Source of the DNA: an uncultured Clostridia bacterium
GTDB lineage: Bacteria; Bacillota; Clostridia; Oscillospirales; CAG-272
Length of the DNA: 7,258 nt
Direction of reading: 5' to 3'
Assembly: GCA_937884385.1 (NCBI GenBank)
Contig: CALGCW010000008.1
Span: 1-7,258 of the forward strand
The number at the start of each line of letters is the position of its first letter. Positions within the stretch are counted from its first letter, which is position 1. This document shows, one piece after another, positions 6,650 to 7,258 of the stretch. Below the pieces are notes generated by a model. It ran no database searches and was not told where the DNA came from. It saw nothing but the letters and a program-made list of their open reading frames with translations. Both the position numbers and the translations under genes were made by a program.

Positions 6650-6907
6650 ATGAACGAAAATATGAATGACAGAAGCGTGATGGAGAATCTTCTGCTTCTT
6701 GAAAAGGGTGCGTGCGACCTCTATATGCACGGTGCAATTGAGGCGAGCGATGCGAACGTGTTTTCATCGTTTTCCAATGCCTTGAATAAGTCGTTGCAGC
6801 TTCAAAATCAGATCTATACGAAGATGAAGGAGAAGGGCTGGTATGCGCCCGAGGTTGCACAGCAGGACAAGGTTCAACAGCTTAAGCAGAAGTTTTCGGC
6901 TAACTGA
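6650..6907 (+). CDS. CotF-family spore coat protein
   Basis: This 85-residue protein has the features of the Coat F family: MENLLLLEKGACDLYMHG (11-28), a central helix with F41 and the SNALNKSLQLQNQIYTKM stretch (42-59), and the GWYAPE turn (63-68) followed by a glutamine- and lysine-rich helix. Family members are associated with the spore coat of Bacillus and Clostridia and are four-helix, ferritin-like in outline; at this length it is a single-domain member. GGGGGGAG (6637-6644) lies five bases upstream, an unusually strong ribosome binding site. M5 is an alternative start but would be less well spaced. It is the second gene of a two-gene unit and implies that the organism makes endospores or descends from one that did. 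Confidence 0.92.
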   Translation: MNENMNDRSVMENLLLLEKGACDLYMHGAIEASDANVFSSFSNALNKSLQLQNQIYTKMKEKGWYAPEVAQQDKVQQLKQKFSAN

Positions 6908-6909
6908 AG

Positions 6910-6937
6910 CAAAAGGGGCGAGTGATCGCCCCTTTTG
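6910..6937 (+). terminator. Intrinsic terminator of the coat gene pair
   Basis: A perfect 12-bp stem (6910-6921 with 6926-6937) closes a GTGA tetraloop. The A-run and T-run are inside the stem, so the hairpin could act in both directions. It lies directly after the coat gene stop codon. Confidence 0.88.
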
Positions 6938-6964
6938 TGAATTAGGAATGGAATAAATGTAAAA

Positions 6965-6985
6965 TGCAAAGTGCAAAATGCAAAA
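6965..6985 (+). repeat. Short heptamer array (TGCAAAR x3)
   Basis: Three consecutive 7-base units, TGCAAAG, TGCAAAA and TGCAAAA, abut the start of the right copy of the dispersed repeat. The left copy has no such array at the matching position. No coding potential is apparent. Confidence 0.7.
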
Positions 6986-7053
6986 TTGGGATTTATCGGG
7001 GAGAAATTACAAAGAGAAGAATATGTTCTTTTTCGAGAAAAAGAACCAAAAAG
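6983..7053 (+). repeat. Right copy of dispersed inverted repeat
   Basis: Inverted relative to 1-71, with about 62 of 71 aligned positions identical. The core is a perfect hairpin at 7025-7046 followed by CCAAAAAG, both conserved in the left copy. A short open frame runs through it, but it lacks a convincing ribosome binding site and consists of repeat sequence, so it is not called as a gene. Confidence 0.8.
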
Positions 7054-7153
7054 CTTTTTGGGAGCTTCGCGGCAAAATTCCGCGCAAATTGTGTTGTGAC
7101 GAGTCACAACACCAAACGATTTTCGAGCCATTTTAACAGGCGGCTCGAAAATC
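7025..7153. repeat. Tandem hairpin array
   Basis: Successive self-complementary segments fill about 130 bases: a 10-bp hairpin with 2-base loop (7025-7034/7037-7046), an overlapping perfect 16-base palindrome (7046-7061), a 5-bp GC-rich stem (7068-7072/7080-7084), a 10-bp hairpin with 2-base loop (7091-7100/7103-7112), and a 12-bp hairpin with 12-base loop (7118-7129/7142-7153). The arms are perfect in every case. With the adjoining repeat this looks like a structured intergenic element (REP- or MITE-like, or an RNA) rather than random sequence. No function is assigned. Confidence 0.75.
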
Positions 7154-7223
7154 TGTAATTTGCTACTTTTTTGCATAGCCTTAAATTAAATAAAACGGCT
7201 TCATTCAACAGTAGTAAATTTCA

Positions 7224-7251
7224 GAAAATCAATCACTTGTGATTGGTTTTC
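7224..7251. terminator. Hairpin at window edge, possible terminator of an outside gene
   Basis: Twelve-bp arms (7224-7235 with 7240-7251, one G-U pair) close a 4-base loop. The T-tracts on either side are weak and inside the stem. It may belong to a gene beyond the window. No gene is seen between 6938 and 7258. Confidence 0.4.
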
Positions 7252-7258
7252 GTAGTTT

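Noticed and set aside
6964..7158. Open frame of 64 codons running through the right repeat
   Set aside because: It has no ribosome binding site, consists of heptamer, repeat and hairpin sequence, and its codons follow the palindromes. Treated as non-coding.
1..7258. Whether the inverted repeats define a composite transposon or genomic island
   Set aside because: No transposase, integrase or target duplication is visible, and the enclosed genes include core functions (gpmI, mrp) that would not normally travel as cargo. Kept only as a possible recombination substrate.

Overview
The window looks like chromosome from an anaerobic, spore-forming member of the Clostridia, probably an uncultured gut or rumen lineage. 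The evidence is a pair of small CotF-type spore-coat genes, a large BspA-like leucine-rich-repeat lipoprotein of the kind common in gut Firmicutes, a clostridial-style Mrp ATPase with an N-terminal cysteine cluster, and strong purine-rich ribosome binding sites. The genus cannot be named from the sequence alone. I see no phage, transposase, CRISPR or tRNA/rRNA gene.

Layout. Bases 1-71 are one copy of a dispersed repeat whose inverted partner lies at 6983-7053. The glycolytic gene gpmI (151-1809, minus strand) has its own promoter and a clear intrinsic terminator. A 208-base divergent intergenic region carries the gpmI promoter and a near-consensus promoter for a two-gene plus-strand unit: a DUF7662-like/MazG-like fusion protein (2018-2572) and the Mrp/NBP35 iron-sulfur carrier ATPase (2599-3432), closed by a hairpin terminator. 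A new promoter starts immediately after it and drives a 936-residue lipoprotein (3543-6353). That protein has ten full and one partial cysteine-rich repeats followed by fifteen 23-residue leucine-rich units, and its gene ends at another hairpin terminator. Two small coupled genes follow (6461-6634 and 6650-6907). The second is a CotF-family spore coat protein, and a possible forespore-sigma-type promoter precedes the pair. A strong terminator ends this unit.

The last 320 bases hold no convincing gene. They contain a short heptamer array, the right copy of the dispersed repeat, a tandem series of perfect hairpins and a further hairpin at the window edge.

The five plus-strand genes and gpmI fall into four transcription units: gpmI alone, the MazG-like/mrp operon, the monocistronic surface lipoprotein and the spore-coat pair. 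Nothing ties them into one pathway. Most genes are ordinary. The parts most worth a second look are the inverted repeat pair with its hairpin array, the two-module repeat lipoprotein, the DUF7662-MazG fusion and the coat-protein pair with its unusual promoter.
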